A DNA stretch of 64,000 nt from Candidatus Melainabacteria bacterium (GTDB taxonomy: Bacteria > Cyanobacteriota > Vampirovibrionia > Vampirovibrionales > Vampirovibrionaceae), in contig CABHPA010000025.1 of NCBI GenBank assembly GCA_902168245.1, positions 1 to 64,000 of the forward strand, written 5' to 3'. Below, piece by piece: positions 53,429-61,675 of this stretch. A program made the translations under genes and the position numbers. Within the stretch, counting starts at the first letter, position 1. Each line of letters opens with the position of its first letter. The notes under the pieces are model-generated. The model saw only the letters and a list, made by a program, of their open reading frames with translations, was not told where the DNA came from and did not search any database.

Positions 53429-54451
53429 ATGGCAAGTCATCCCCCGTTACCCGGCAGTGGGGCCTGGAACCGGCGACATGTGATCGACTCCGCATCGTTA
53501 ACGCTTGATGAAGTGGAAGAAGTCTTGCGCACGGCCAAGTCCTTTTCGCATATCCTGAGCCGCCCGGTCAAAAAGATCCCCACGTTGCGCGGTAAGGTGG
53601 TGGTCAACATGTTCTACGAGAACTCCACCCGCACCCGCACCAGTTTTGAACTGGCCGCCCAGTACCTGAGCGCGGACGCCATCAACTTTTCCGTGTCCAC
53701 TTCCTCGGTTAAAAAAGGGGAATCCCTGATTGACACCGCCGAAACCCTGGCCGCCATGGGCACCGATGCGGTGGTCATCCGGCATGCCAGTTCCGGGGTT
53801 TGCCAGCAATTGGTCAATTACTTTGGCGATCGCATCTGCGTGTTGAACGCGGGCGACGGATACCACGATCATCCCACCCAAGGATTGCTGGACTTGTTTA
53901 GCTTAAAAGAACGCCTGGATGATATTTCCGGCAAAAAAATCGTGATTGTGGGCGATATTCTGCACAGCCGGGTGGCGCGCAGCAATATTCACCTGCTAAA
54001 GTTGTTTGGCGCCAACGTGCATTTGGTGGCCCCTTCCACGTTGCTGCCCATGCAGATTGAGGCATTGGGTTGCAAGGCGCACACCAATATTGAAGAAGCC
54101 CTGCAAGATGCGGACGTGGTGATGTGCCTGCGGATGCAGATGGAGCGTCAGCGGGCCGGGCTGATTCCTGCTATGCGCGAATACATCCGTTTTTACTCCA
54201 TTACGCACGAGCGCCTGCAAAAATTCTGCAAGCCGGATGTGCTGGTCATGCACCCCGGCCCCATGAACCGGGGCGTGGAAATTGCCAGCGACGTGGCTGA
54301 CAACAAGGAAATTTCCCTGATAACCAACCAGGTGACCAGTGGCGTCGCCATTCGCATGGCGCTGTTGTACCTGTGTTTGAGTACCCCCGCCGAACGTTCC
54401 GGGCTGGAGCGTTTTCAGGCCGACCTGAACGAAAGGATGGCTGCCGTATGA
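53429..54451 (+). CDS. pyrB: Aspartate carbamoyltransferase catalytic subunit
   Basis: PyrB makes carbamoyl-aspartate in pyrimidine synthesis. The 340-residue protein has the carbamoyl-phosphate signature YENSTRTRTSFELAA (about residues 63-77), HPTQGLLDLF and the aspartate-loop region VMHPGPMNRGVEI. It starts after AGGAGG plus seven T. There is no pyrI next to it. It is followed by pyrC with an ATGA overlap. Confidence 0.96.
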   Translation: MASHPPLPGSGAWNRRHVIDSASLTLDEVEEVLRTAKSFSHILSRPVKKIPTLRGKVVVNMFYENSTRTRTSFELAAQYLSADAINFSVSTSSVKKGESLIDTAETLAAMGTDAVVIRHASSGVCQQLVNYFGDRICVLNAGDGYHDHPTQGLLDLFSLKERLDDISGKKIVIVGDILHSRVARSNIHLLKLFGANVHLVAPSTLLPMQIEALGCKAHTNIEEALQDADVVMCLRMQMERQRAGLIPAMREYIRFYSITHERLQKFCKPDVLVMHPGPMNRGVEIASDVADNKEISLITNQVTSGVAIRMALLYLCLSTPAERSGLERFQADLNERMAAV

Positions 54452-55764
54452 AAACTCTGTTAAAAGGCGGGCGGGTCATTAATCCCGCCACCAACCTGGA
54501 TGCCGTGATGGATGTGCTGATTGAGGATAATCTCGTTGCGGCCATCGAAACAAACATTCCTGCCGCGCAGGCGGATGAAGTACTGGAATTGAGCGCGGGA
54601 TACTGGGTGGTTCCCGGCCTGGTGGATGTGCATGTGCATTTCCGCGATCCGGGCAACCCGGATAAAGAAACCACATTGACCGGCGCTGCGGCGGCTGTGG
54701 CGGGCGGGTTCACCACGGTGTGCGTCATGCCGAATACCTCCCCGGTGATTGATAGCACCCCCATGGTGCAGTACCTGTTTAATGCGGCCCTGCCTACCGG
54801 CATCCAGATTTTTCCGATTGCCGCCGTAACCCGTGGCCTGGAAGGCGAAGAGATGACCCCGATTGGCACCCTGCTGCAAAACGGTGCGGTGGGCTTTTCC
54901 GATGACGGACGTCCGGTTGCCAGCGCCAACATGATGCGCAAGGCGCTGGAATACTCCAAAATGTTTGACGTGCCGATTGTTTGCCATGCCGAAGATTGCA
55001 CCCTGTGTGGCAACGGGGTAATGCATGAAGGGTACTACTCCACCCTGCTGGGCCTGCCGGGGATTCCTTCGGTGGCGGAAAGCGTGATGGTGGCGCGGGA
55101 TATTGAGCTGGCCCGCTTTACCGGCGGCCGGGTGCATTTCGCCCATATTTCCAGTAAGGAAAGCGTGGCGCTGATTCGCAAGGCCAAGGCGGAAGGTTTG
55201 AACATTACTGCCGAAACCACGCCGCATTACCTGGCGCTGACCGATGCCTGCTGCCAGGGCTATGATCCCGACTTTAAAATGAACGGCCCGCTTCGCGCCG
55301 AAACGGATCGTCAGGCGCTGATTGCGGCGATTGAAGACGGCACCATTGATGTGATCGCCACCGATCATGCGCCGCACACGCCGGATGAGAAATCCATGGC
55401 TTTTGATTGCGCCCCCAACGGGGTGGTGGGCTTGGAAACTTCTCTGGGTGTGATGCTGACCCATTTTTACCATGCCAACCGTTTGCAGCCACTGGATATC
55501 ATTCGCCTGATGTCCAGTCGCCCGGCGGAAATCTTCAAGCTGAAAGCGTCCGGAAACCTGGCGGTGGGCCAGCGGGCCGATGTGACGGTGATTGACCCTG
55601 AACTGGAATGGAAAGTGAATCCCGCCCAGTTCAAAAGCAAATCCCGCAACACCCCTTTCAAGGGGCAAACCTTGAAAGGCAAGGCGATTTATACCTTTGC
55701 CAACGGGCGTTGCCTGTTTCAGCAGGCGGAAGCGGCTGGTAAGGCGCTTGCCTCCAAGGCGTAA
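54448..55764 (+). CDS. pyrC: Dihydroorotase
   Basis: PyrC closes carbamoyl-aspartate to dihydroorotate. ATG 54448 (MKTLLKGGRVINPATNLDAV) overlaps the pyrB stop and gives 438 residues. Metal ligands and signatures: VDVHVHFRDPG, CHAEDCTL, HFAHISSKES, IATDHAPHTPDEK. It is the type I (longer) dihydroorotase. With pyrB it forms a two-gene pyrimidine operon. Confidence 0.95.
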   Translation: MKTLLKGGRVINPATNLDAVMDVLIEDNLVAAIETNIPAAQADEVLELSAGYWVVPGLVDVHVHFRDPGNPDKETTLTGAAAAVAGGFTTVCVMPNTSPVIDSTPMVQYLFNAALPTGIQIFPIAAVTRGLEGEEMTPIGTLLQNGAVGFSDDGRPVASANMMRKALEYSKMFDVPIVCHAEDCTLCGNGVMHEGYYSTLLGLPGIPSVAESVMVARDIELARFTGGRVHFAHISSKESVALIRKAKAEGLNITAETTPHYLALTDACCQGYDPDFKMNGPLRAETDRQALIAAIEDGTIDVIATDHAPHTPDEKSMAFDCAPNGVVGLETSLGVMLTHFYHANRLQPLDIIRLMSSRPAEIFKLKASGNLAVGQRADVTVIDPELEWKVNPAQFKSKSRNTPFKGQTLKGKAIYTFANGRCLFQQAEAAGKALASKA

Positions 55765-55784
55765 CCCCGTTTTTTACATTCAGT

Positions 55785-55853
55785 TTTCACAAAACAGATT
55801 AGACCTCCTCTCGACCGGTTTTTACGGTTTGAGGGGAGATGTCTTTTGTGAAA
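55785..55853. other. Large stem-loop behind pyrC
   Basis: TTTCACAAAA (55785-55794) pairs with TTTTGTGAAA (55844-55853). Inside, GAC pairs with GTC and CTCCTCTCGA pairs with TTGAGGGGAG (two G-U pairs). The apex is ACCG/CGGT. There is no U-run after it. It may be a processed 3' end, an unusual terminator, or the remnant of a small repeat element. Confidence 0.5.
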
Positions 55854-56064
55854 TGCGTGTTGATTCCTTACTGTATTTGTAATACCGTGACGGAATTAAA
55901 CGTTTAATTCAGAAGTGTCAAAAATCCCTAGAAGCTTCTTGATCACCTTAAGATAGTTGAATACCTTCTGAATACCAGCTTTCCAGGCACACGCACGGTG
56001 CGTTCCCTATACTATGGCACATGATGGAACTTTAAGGCACTTTTAAGGAAGGTTGCTCGGTTCA

Positions 56065-56433
56065 ATGATTTCAAATGCTATGGGTTCTCCTGCGTTTCAC
56101 GCGCCGGATCTTAAAAAAAAGATCCAGCTTCCGGTGCCTGTAGCCTCTGTTCAGTCGACAGCGGGGTCGGCCTCATTGAGTCCCGTGTTGCAACGGGATC
56201 AGGTGCAATTCTCCGGGGCAGAAAAGAAAGTATCCCGGGGAACCAAGCAAGAGGAAAGGGAAACCAGGAACCTGAACACCATTATTATGTATGGTGGCGG
56301 CGGTTTGGCGGTGGGGTGTCTGTTGGGAACGGTGGCGCCCGGTATTGGCAACTTTGCCGGTAGCATCGCCGGGGCGCTTGTGGGCTTGGTATGGGCGGCC
56401 ATTAAGATTGGTCGACGTGAAAAAAACGGATAA
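56065..56433 (+). CDS. Hypothetical protein with FSG motif and glycine zipper
   Basis: ATG 56065 (MISNAMG), with AAGGAAGG about 12 bases upstream, gives 122 residues. The first 60 are Ser/Pro-rich and carry QVQFSGAEKK. A charged linker (RETRNLN) precedes a Gly-rich hydrophobic stretch (about residues 72-114, IMYGGGGLAVGCLLGTVAPGIG), and the end is basic. The family is unknown. The VxFSG motif is shared in form with the next gene (ISFKG). Confidence 0.6.
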   Translation: MISNAMGSPAFHAPDLKKKIQLPVPVASVQSTAGSASLSPVLQRDQVQFSGAEKKVSRGTKQEERETRNLNTIIMYGGGGLAVGCLLGTVAPGIGNFAGSIAGALVGLVWAAIKIGRREKNG

Positions 56434-56767
56434 ACGTGATACAAAAGAAGGTAATTACCTCGTAATCTCGATTTTATGCGCTGGGTATTGAAGGCTGCTG
56501 TTGGCAGCAATAACCCATTGCCTCTTGAAATAGCGAAAAGGCTAAAAAAACAGGAACTCTCATGACGCTATTTACGCTCAGTCGTATCCCGACCAGGAAC
56601 TGGTTATGGTTGCTAGTCAAAAGGCCGCCTGCTTAGCATGACTTTTCGCATGAAAGAATAAAACTTTACCATTCCGGCGGTCTTCAGCAATTTGAGGTGT
56701 CCGCCGGATTTCGTTTATACAACGTCTGTCCGCTCTAGTACCACAAATAGGAAGTCTCGATTTTACC
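56434..56767. other. Gene-poor stretch with hairpin and short ORF
   Basis: These 334 bases contain a hairpin at 56483-56516 (GGGTATTG/CAATAACCC with GCTGC/GCAGC inside) that may end the previous transcript. They also hold a 24-codon frame at 56562-56636 with AGGA before its ATG. No other feature is seen. Confidence 0.4.
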
Positions 56768-58237
56768 GTGTCCTCCCCTATCTCATTCAAAGGTTCTCCC
56801 GCCGTAGAGCTGCTGAAAAGAGCGCAGCCCGTCCAACGAGGGCTGGGACATCTTATCCTGGCGAAGGAAGGGGCAAATGGCAGGTCTCATATGACCTGCC
56901 TTCAGGATACCCTGGTGGCTCTGCTGCCTCGCGCCATGATTTCCAGAACCCAGGCGGAAGGGGTTGAGGTCGGCTTTCTGGAGGTACTGGAATCCCTCCT
57001 GATTTATTACTCCGTGCCGATGCTGGGCGGGCCTGTTTTCAAGCACATCATGGGCCGGATTGGTTGCAAGAATTTTGATGTGAAAGACCTGACCCGTCCG
57101 TTGGCGGAGTTGAGCCATCTGCCGGAAGGGCAAATGAAGCACTTGCTGCCCGCAAAAGGCGCGCTGATTCTTTCGGCCCTGACGCTCACCGGCATTGGCG
57201 GCGAGTACCTGATTAATTACACCAAGAACCTGATGACCGCCCATTGCTTTAATATGGATCAGTTCAGCCAGATTGCGAACCTGTCCGGCGGCCAAATGCA
57301 GTCTCCCCCTCAGGAAAGCGAAGTGGTGAAAAAGTCTTGGAAGCGTGTCTATCAAACGTTGGGCGCATGTGCCGGGCTTCTGGGCAGCGCTTTGGCGTTG
57401 GCGCGGTTTGGGCATAAACTTCCCGATTGGGTGCTGAAGGGGCCAATTCGAGACGGTGTGAAAACCTTTGACTTTAACTTTAAAAACGGGGCGTTTGGTC
57501 TCACCAAAAACCAGATGGCTGCCTACATGGCCTTGTCAGTTCCGGCTTACCTGGATTCGGCCAGGGACAGCCTGGAAAAATGGGAGTCCGCTTCCCGCCT
57601 GGTGCTGGTATTGCCCTATTTACTTGCCGGGCAGGACTGGCTGGAAAAACTGATTCGGGAGAAATTCCCGGCCATTACCGGGAATGCCGGGAATGGACGC
57701 TTGTATGTGAAGAATCTGGATGTGCTGGCCAAGGAAAAAATTCAGGAAGTGGCTGGCCGCATGAACGTGCATTTACCGGAAAACATGGCCTACTGGTCGA
57801 GCGCCCAGTATAAGGAAGTGCTGGACATGGCGGCCAAGGAGTTCCGGGTGCCGTTAGGCTCCAAAATAGCCCATGTTTTAATTCCTCTGGGCATTGGCGT
57901 ATTTGGAACCGGCTTTGGGGTGGGCTTGGTGAACCAGTATTGGACTAAACGGCGCTTTGAGCAGCAGCTTCGCCAAAATAAGCAGCAATTGGCCGAGAAT
58001 CGTTCACAGACCGCCGGGGAACCGTTCAAACCCGTTGGCTCCCCAGTCGCCCAGACTGATTCCCCGTTTCAAAATGCAGTGGCTACGGGGTTGCCTGCTG
58101 CTGGTCTCATGAAGGGGCAATCGCCTGTGGTGACCCCAAGCCCGTTTTTTAGGCCGGTTTTTCATTCTATGGGCTATCCGCCCAATCTGCCTGCTTCCAG
58201 TCCAGCCGTCAATCAGCAAAAGGTTTATGTTAGCTAG
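56768..58237 (+). CDS. Hypothetical multi-pass membrane protein with N-terminal ISFKG motif
   Basis: From a GTG at 56768 (GGAAG upstream, spacing long) the protein has 489 residues. It opens MSSPISFKGSPAVELLKRAQP. Hydrophobic segments are at about residues 74-92, 128-150, 195-215, 275-293 and 377-398. Charged helices fill the gaps, and the C-terminal 90 residues are Gln/Pro/Ser-rich and disordered. No known domain is recognised. Confidence 0.65.
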   Translation: MSSPISFKGSPAVELLKRAQPVQRGLGHLILAKEGANGRSHMTCLQDTLVALLPRAMISRTQAEGVEVGFLEVLESLLIYYSVPMLGGPVFKHIMGRIGCKNFDVKDLTRPLAELSHLPEGQMKHLLPAKGALILSALTLTGIGGEYLINYTKNLMTAHCFNMDQFSQIANLSGGQMQSPPQESEVVKKSWKRVYQTLGACAGLLGSALALARFGHKLPDWVLKGPIRDGVKTFDFNFKNGAFGLTKNQMAAYMALSVPAYLDSARDSLEKWESASRLVLVLPYLLAGQDWLEKLIREKFPAITGNAGNGRLYVKNLDVLAKEKIQEVAGRMNVHLPENMAYWSSAQYKEVLDMAAKEFRVPLGSKIAHVLIPLGIGVFGTGFGVGLVNQYWTKRRFEQQLRQNKQQLAENRSQTAGEPFKPVGSPVAQTDSPFQNAVATGLPAAGLMKGQSPVVTPSPFFRPVFHSMGYPPNLPASSPAVNQQKVYVS

Positions 58238-58425
58238 GCTGCCGTTTGATGCACAGAAGGCCAATGGGGGCAGCCATGGGGAATACTAAAAGCAAAGACG
58301 CCTCGCGGTAAAACGGAATCTACATCCTGATTGGCCTGGGTGATTCCCGTCCCCTGTGAAAATAGCAGGCGTGAGCAGGAACTGATCTGGGATTTGGGAT
58401 GAAAAAGGGCGGTGATTGAGCGGGG

Positions 58426-58782
58426 CTAAGCCATGTTGTCCGGTATAAACTGCTTGATTTCAAGGATTTTGCCCGGCCGCTGCGGCAGGCTGAGCAGGAA
58501 TTCCTCCAGTCTGTCCCCAGGGATGTAGTAATTGTTCAGCCGAATGGAATTGCCCTCATGGTGGGCTTCCATCATTTTCACAATGTAATGCTTCATGCTG
58601 GCCACTTCCCACAGGGAACCCTCCTCGGAACTGGCGGGATGGTCGTGTTTGATGCTGACATAGTTAAAGCCATCGGGGCTAATGATGAGTTCGCCGCCTT
58701 CTTCCATGTCGAAATGGAAATGCTCACCCCGGCGGTGTCGTTGAAAAATATTGATAACCTTGCTGCTGATATCGTCACTCAT
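58426..58782 (-). CDS. Hypothetical small soluble protein
   Basis: The 118-residue protein is acidic, His-rich (RRGEHFHFDMEEGGELIISPDG; EAHHEG) and without signal or membrane segment. I do not recognise a family. It is in the same direction as the membrane protein at 58848 and starts 66 bases behind that gene's stop. Confidence 0.6.
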   Translation of the reverse strand: MSDDISSKVINIFQRHRRGEHFHFDMEEGGELIISPDGFNYVSIKHDHPASSEEGSLWEVASMKHYIVKMMEAHHEGNSIRLNNYYIPGDRLEEFLLSLPQRPGKILEIKQFIPDNMA

Positions 58783-58847
58783 GGGGGTGTCGCTCCTTGC
58801 GCCTCAATGTCTCTATCTATCATAGCGGATTGGCTGAAAAGATAGGG

Positions 58848-59906
58848 TTAAAAGAAGTCGGCGCCAAATTCCGTTGGTTGTTTTCCGTGCCGACCCAGGA
58901 GATCGTTGAGCCAGATTTTTAGATCCAACCCTTCGCTTCTCACTTGGCAATCATACCAAAGGAGCGTGACGGCGCTAATATGGAATGGCAGGATTAACAG
59001 GTTTGCCATGCTGCTGGCAATGTTAATGACGCTTTGAATGTGCATGGGAATGTAATGTTGCTGGTTCAAGCCCAGCCGGGCCATTTCCAAAGCGGCCCAC
59101 ACCCAGACTGGGCTTAGCAGCACGGTGGTTAAAACGGCCGAGAAACAGAACAGGGCCAGGGCGAATGGGATTAGTCGGGGCAGATGACTGAGCAGCAAGC
59201 GGTAAGCCTGGAGAATGGCTGACGTCCAGGCTGTTTTCGGTCGTGGGGCTGTGGATACCGCCAGCAGGGGAAATGTGAAAAAGAAGCCCTGCAACGTGGC
59301 CAGACCAATCATCAGGGACAGGATGACGAAGCCGATGGCCAGCAGGAAGAAAAACATCATGATGCCTGACCCCATTGCCTGCATTCCCCCGCTGGAGAGG
59401 CTAATGGCGCCAATAACCGTGGTAGATAGGGTGATTCCCAGAAACAGGATCGTAAAATCCGCCGCAATCATCAACACTGCGCAGAAGCTGAGCAATAAGA
59501 CCAAGCCACAAAGCGGAAGCCAGTTTTTGCCGGTATATTGCCAGCATTCGCGCAGGGAGAGCGGTGCATCTTGGGTAATGGCGGAATAATAGAACCGACT
59601 TAAAGTACAGCAACTTAACGCCCACAGAAACAAGGACGGAATGGCGATGGCGGCTCCCAGTATGGCCGTAAGCTGATCGCTTGCCAGGGCGTCTCCGGTG
59701 GTCGGGGTCAGGAACGTTCGGTTGGATAGGCTGGCAATCAGCAGGTGAAAGACCATCAGCAGCAGGGTAGGGGCTAATACAACCACTAAGCTGCTTTTCA
59801 GGTTAATGACCAGCAGGTTCCACGCCTGGCTGATAAGGTTCAGGATGCCCTGAGCCGGGTAGATGACTCTGTTGGTGGATGTGGCGCTGCTGAATGCCGG
59901 ACTCAC
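58848..59906 (-). CDS. Multi-pass membrane protein, glycerophosphodiester-phosphodiesterase-membrane-domain-like
   Basis: The start is set at GTG 59906, whose GTGA overlaps the stop of the upstream YkgJ-like gene; the frame further upstream lies inside that gene. The 352-residue protein has six to seven long hydrophobic helices and ends TLLWYDCQVRSEGLDLKIWLNDLL. The YYD-x-R-x-EG-x-DL form at the last helix is typical of the membrane domains grouped as DUF975/DUF7847/GDPD membrane region. Its role is unknown. Confidence 0.7.
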   Translation of the reverse strand: MSPAFSSATSTNRVIYPAQGILNLISQAWNLLVINLKSSLVVVLAPTLLLMVFHLLIASLSNRTFLTPTTGDALASDQLTAILGAAIAIPSLFLWALSCCTLSRFYYSAITQDAPLSLRECWQYTGKNWLPLCGLVLLLSFCAVLMIAADFTILFLGITLSTTVIGAISLSSGGMQAMGSGIMMFFFLLAIGFVILSLMIGLATLQGFFFTFPLLAVSTAPRPKTAWTSAILQAYRLLLSHLPRLIPFALALFCFSAVLTTVLLSPVWVWAALEMARLGLNQQHYIPMHIQSVINIASSMANLLILPFHISAVTLLWYDCQVRSEGLDLKIWLNDLLGRHGKQPTEFGADFF

Positions 59907-60370
59907 GGCTGTGGTGGCCCGGGAAGATGGCGGGGTTGTTTTTGTTGGGCCAGGTTGCGAAGAACGTCCTGAAAGTTTTGTAGTAGCCGGAATTGGTAAC
60001 CGCAGCCTTCTGCCAATTTTCCGCCCATCAGCAAGGAGTGTTCCGATGGGTATTTGCGACAAAAGGATGGACGATCCTGGTAAATGCCGCAGTTATTGTC
60101 CGATTGCAGATGGATGCACTTAAAGCGCAGGCCGTTCTCGTCACGCTCTTGCAGCAGCGGTTTGAAGTACTCGTATTCCGGGTTTTGGGCTTTAATATCC
60201 TCGAACATGTCGATGCTGTCGATGGTTTGTTGGCCGTAAACCAGGTAAATATTGGTGCAGCACTTGCCGCACTGGTTGCAGGAGCCGGTACGCTCATAGT
60301 ATTGACCCTGGACTGGCCCGGATTGCCTGACTTCCTCCGGGTTGAGGAAGGATTTTACAATTTCCAGCAT
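59903..60370 (-). CDS. YkgJ-family putative zinc- or iron-binding Cys cluster protein
   Basis: The 155-residue protein has the Cys cluster SCNQCGKCCTNIYL (residues 30-43), then FKCIHLQSDNNCGIYQDRPSFCRKYP (about 84-109), the two blocks that define the YkgJ/CxxCxxCC family. Members are thought to bind zinc or an iron-sulfur cluster; their substrates are unknown. It is coupled to the membrane protein downstream. Confidence 0.9.
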   Translation of the reverse strand: MLEIVKSFLNPEEVRQSGPVQGQYYERTGSCNQCGKCCTNIYLVYGQQTIDSIDMFEDIKAQNPEYEYFKPLLQERDENGLRFKCIHLQSDNNCGIYQDRPSFCRKYPSEHSLLMGGKLAEGCGYQFRLLQNFQDVLRNLAQQKQPRHLPGPPQP

Positions 60371-60512
60371 GCTTGTATTTTACCTTTTTTGTGGTCCTTG
60401 TGCTGAAGTAGGTTATACAGCTCGCTTACATTACCTGTGGGGTTTAAAGCTCTACTGGGAGCTGGGTGTTTTGGAGGGGCCGTGAAGCGATTGGTTCAGA
60501 TTGAAAGGTTGC

Positions 60513-60541
60513 TTGCCTCCAGATTTTTTTCCGGCTAAAAT
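60513..60541 (+). promoter_or_regulatory. Promoter of the tRNA-Pro gene
   Basis: TTGCCT (60513-60518) and TAAAAT (60536-60541) are 17 bp apart. The expected start (about 60548) is just before the tRNA sequence at 60562, as normal for a tRNA promoter. Confidence 0.5.
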
Positions 60542-60561
60542 GGCAATCTAAATTATACAGT

Positions 60562-60603
60562 CGGGCCGTAGCGCAGCTTGGTAGCGCACTTCCTTGGGGT
60601 GGA
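60562..60603 (+). tRNA. tRNA-Pro(GGG), 5' half only, interrupted
   Basis: The sequence gives acceptor arm 5' strand CGGGCCG, TA, D stem GCGC, D loop AGCTTGGTA, GCGC, A, anticodon stem CTTCC and loop TTGGGGT with anticodon GGG, then GGA. The expected AG to close the stem and everything after (variable loop, T arm, 3' acceptor strand) is missing and does not appear later in the window. This is the pattern of an integration site inside a tRNA gene; a split tRNA or intron is possible but not supported. Confidence 0.8.
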
Positions 60604-60653
60604 CTTTCAATCTATTATTATTTTAAGCTATACTTGCGTTTGAAGCACTCTAC

Positions 60654-60692
60654 TTCGCAACTATTGTACTAATTTGCGAACATCTTCGCAAA
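60654..60692. repeat. TTCGCAA repeats at the element edge
   Basis: TTCGCAA is at 60654-60660 and 60685-60691, and its inverse TTGCGAA at 60674-60680. The pair TTTGCGAA (60673-60680) and TTCGCAAA (60685-60692) is a perfect 8-bp inverted repeat with a 4-base centre. These may be arm-type binding sites of a recombinase or its helper. Confidence 0.6.
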
Positions 60693-60724
60693 AATCATTG
60701 GTAATAAACCAGTGATTTTTTAGT
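60691..60724 (+). terminator. Intrinsic terminator at the element edge
   Basis: AAAATCATTGGT and ACCAGTGATTTT form a 12-bp stem (one G-U pair) with loop AATAA, followed by further T. It would end transcripts coming from the interrupted tRNA gene. Confidence 0.8.
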
Positions 60725-60938
60725 TTTTATGGGTTATAGCTGTGTTGTGTTCATAAATCGTACACAAAGAAGCTTTTACGTGCCTTTTTTGTTGGGTTAT
60801 GGGTTGAATCTCAGCAATTTACTATGTGTTTTGGATCAGGTGGTATTCTCTGCTTCATTACTCTTAACAGAGATATGGGCAAACAATATATTGATGAGTA
60901 TCATATATAGATGGATTTGAAGGTTGGGGATAGCAACA

Positions 60939-61556
60939 GTGCTAAAAGACATAAAGTGGCCACGAGAAATCATAATTAGTGCAATAGCTGGTTCTATTGG
61001 GACAAGCATAGTTACTGTCTTTATTCAGCCAATACTACAAGGCTTAGGTGATTTATTAGTATGGGCCAGCACTTATGTCTATAATGGCTTCTTTGATTTT
61101 ATCTACCGTAATGCGGCATTGGGTTTTAGAGAGCAATCATCATTTATCGCGATGTACTTGCTTTGTGACATGGTAAACATACCTGTTTTGATTATTTGTG
61201 GGTTATATGCCACTTTCTATGTTGAATATCGTTTTAAAGTTAAAATATTTTCTCTACCTGAACAAGCCCCAGAGAATCCTAAAGCTTATTTTTCTACTCT
61301 ATTCTTCTATGTAATAATCTTTGCTCTTTCGAATTTAATAATACTATTTCTAATTACGGAAAACTTCCTTGAAATTAAATTCATAGCATCTTTTCAGCAA
61401 GAATTAGCCATTTTATCTCCTAAGATTAGCGACCAAGACATCAAAGAGCTGAAAGCCCAATGGGCATCAATGAAAAACTTTAAAGATTATGCAAAAATCA
61501 AATTTAAGGTGAGAAACTTAGCAAAAGAAAAGCATGTAGAGCTGCCACCATTGTAA
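60939..61556 (+). CDS. Hypothetical three-helix membrane protein (island)
   Basis: GTG 60939 with GGGGA eight bases upstream gives 205 residues (MLKDIKWPREIIISAIAG). Three hydrophobic segments are seen (about residues 9-31, 66-96, 120-146), followed by a charged, Lys-rich C-terminal domain of 55 residues that is probably cytoplasmic. No family is recognised. Its codon use is AT-rich, like the rest of the island. Confidence 0.65.
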   Translation: MLKDIKWPREIIISAIAGSIGTSIVTVFIQPILQGLGDLLVWASTYVYNGFFDFIYRNAALGFREQSSFIAMYLLCDMVNIPVLIICGLYATFYVEYRFKVKIFSLPEQAPENPKAYFSTLFFYVIIFALSNLIILFLITENFLEIKFIASFQQELAILSPKISDQDIKELKAQWASMKNFKDYAKIKFKVRNLAKEKHVELPPL

Positions 61557-61675
61557 ACCTCTTCCTAAATCTTCATCTTCAAGCCATAACCAGTGCCTTC
61601 CCCTTGCAATGAGCAGATAATAAGAATATGCAGTGATGCAGAACGCACTTTGACAACTAAATAAGGAGAATGGTT

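Noticed and set aside
54460-55668. 402-codon minus-strand frame opposite pyrC
   Set aside because: It lies entirely opposite a clear dihydroorotase gene and is His/Arg/Gly-rich nonsense typical of a shadow frame.
59907-60062. N-terminal extension of the membrane protein frame
   Set aside because: It lies inside the YkgJ-like gene in another frame; the GTGA overlap gives a better start.
60562-60730. Group I intron or split tRNA at the tRNA-Pro break
   Set aside because: No 3' half or T arm is found downstream in the window, no intron core motifs are apparent, and the break is in the stem rather than the loop.
60729-60920. 63-codon hydrophobic frame right behind the island-edge terminator
   Set aside because: No ribosome binding site, no recognisable feature; AT-rich DNA gives such frames by chance.
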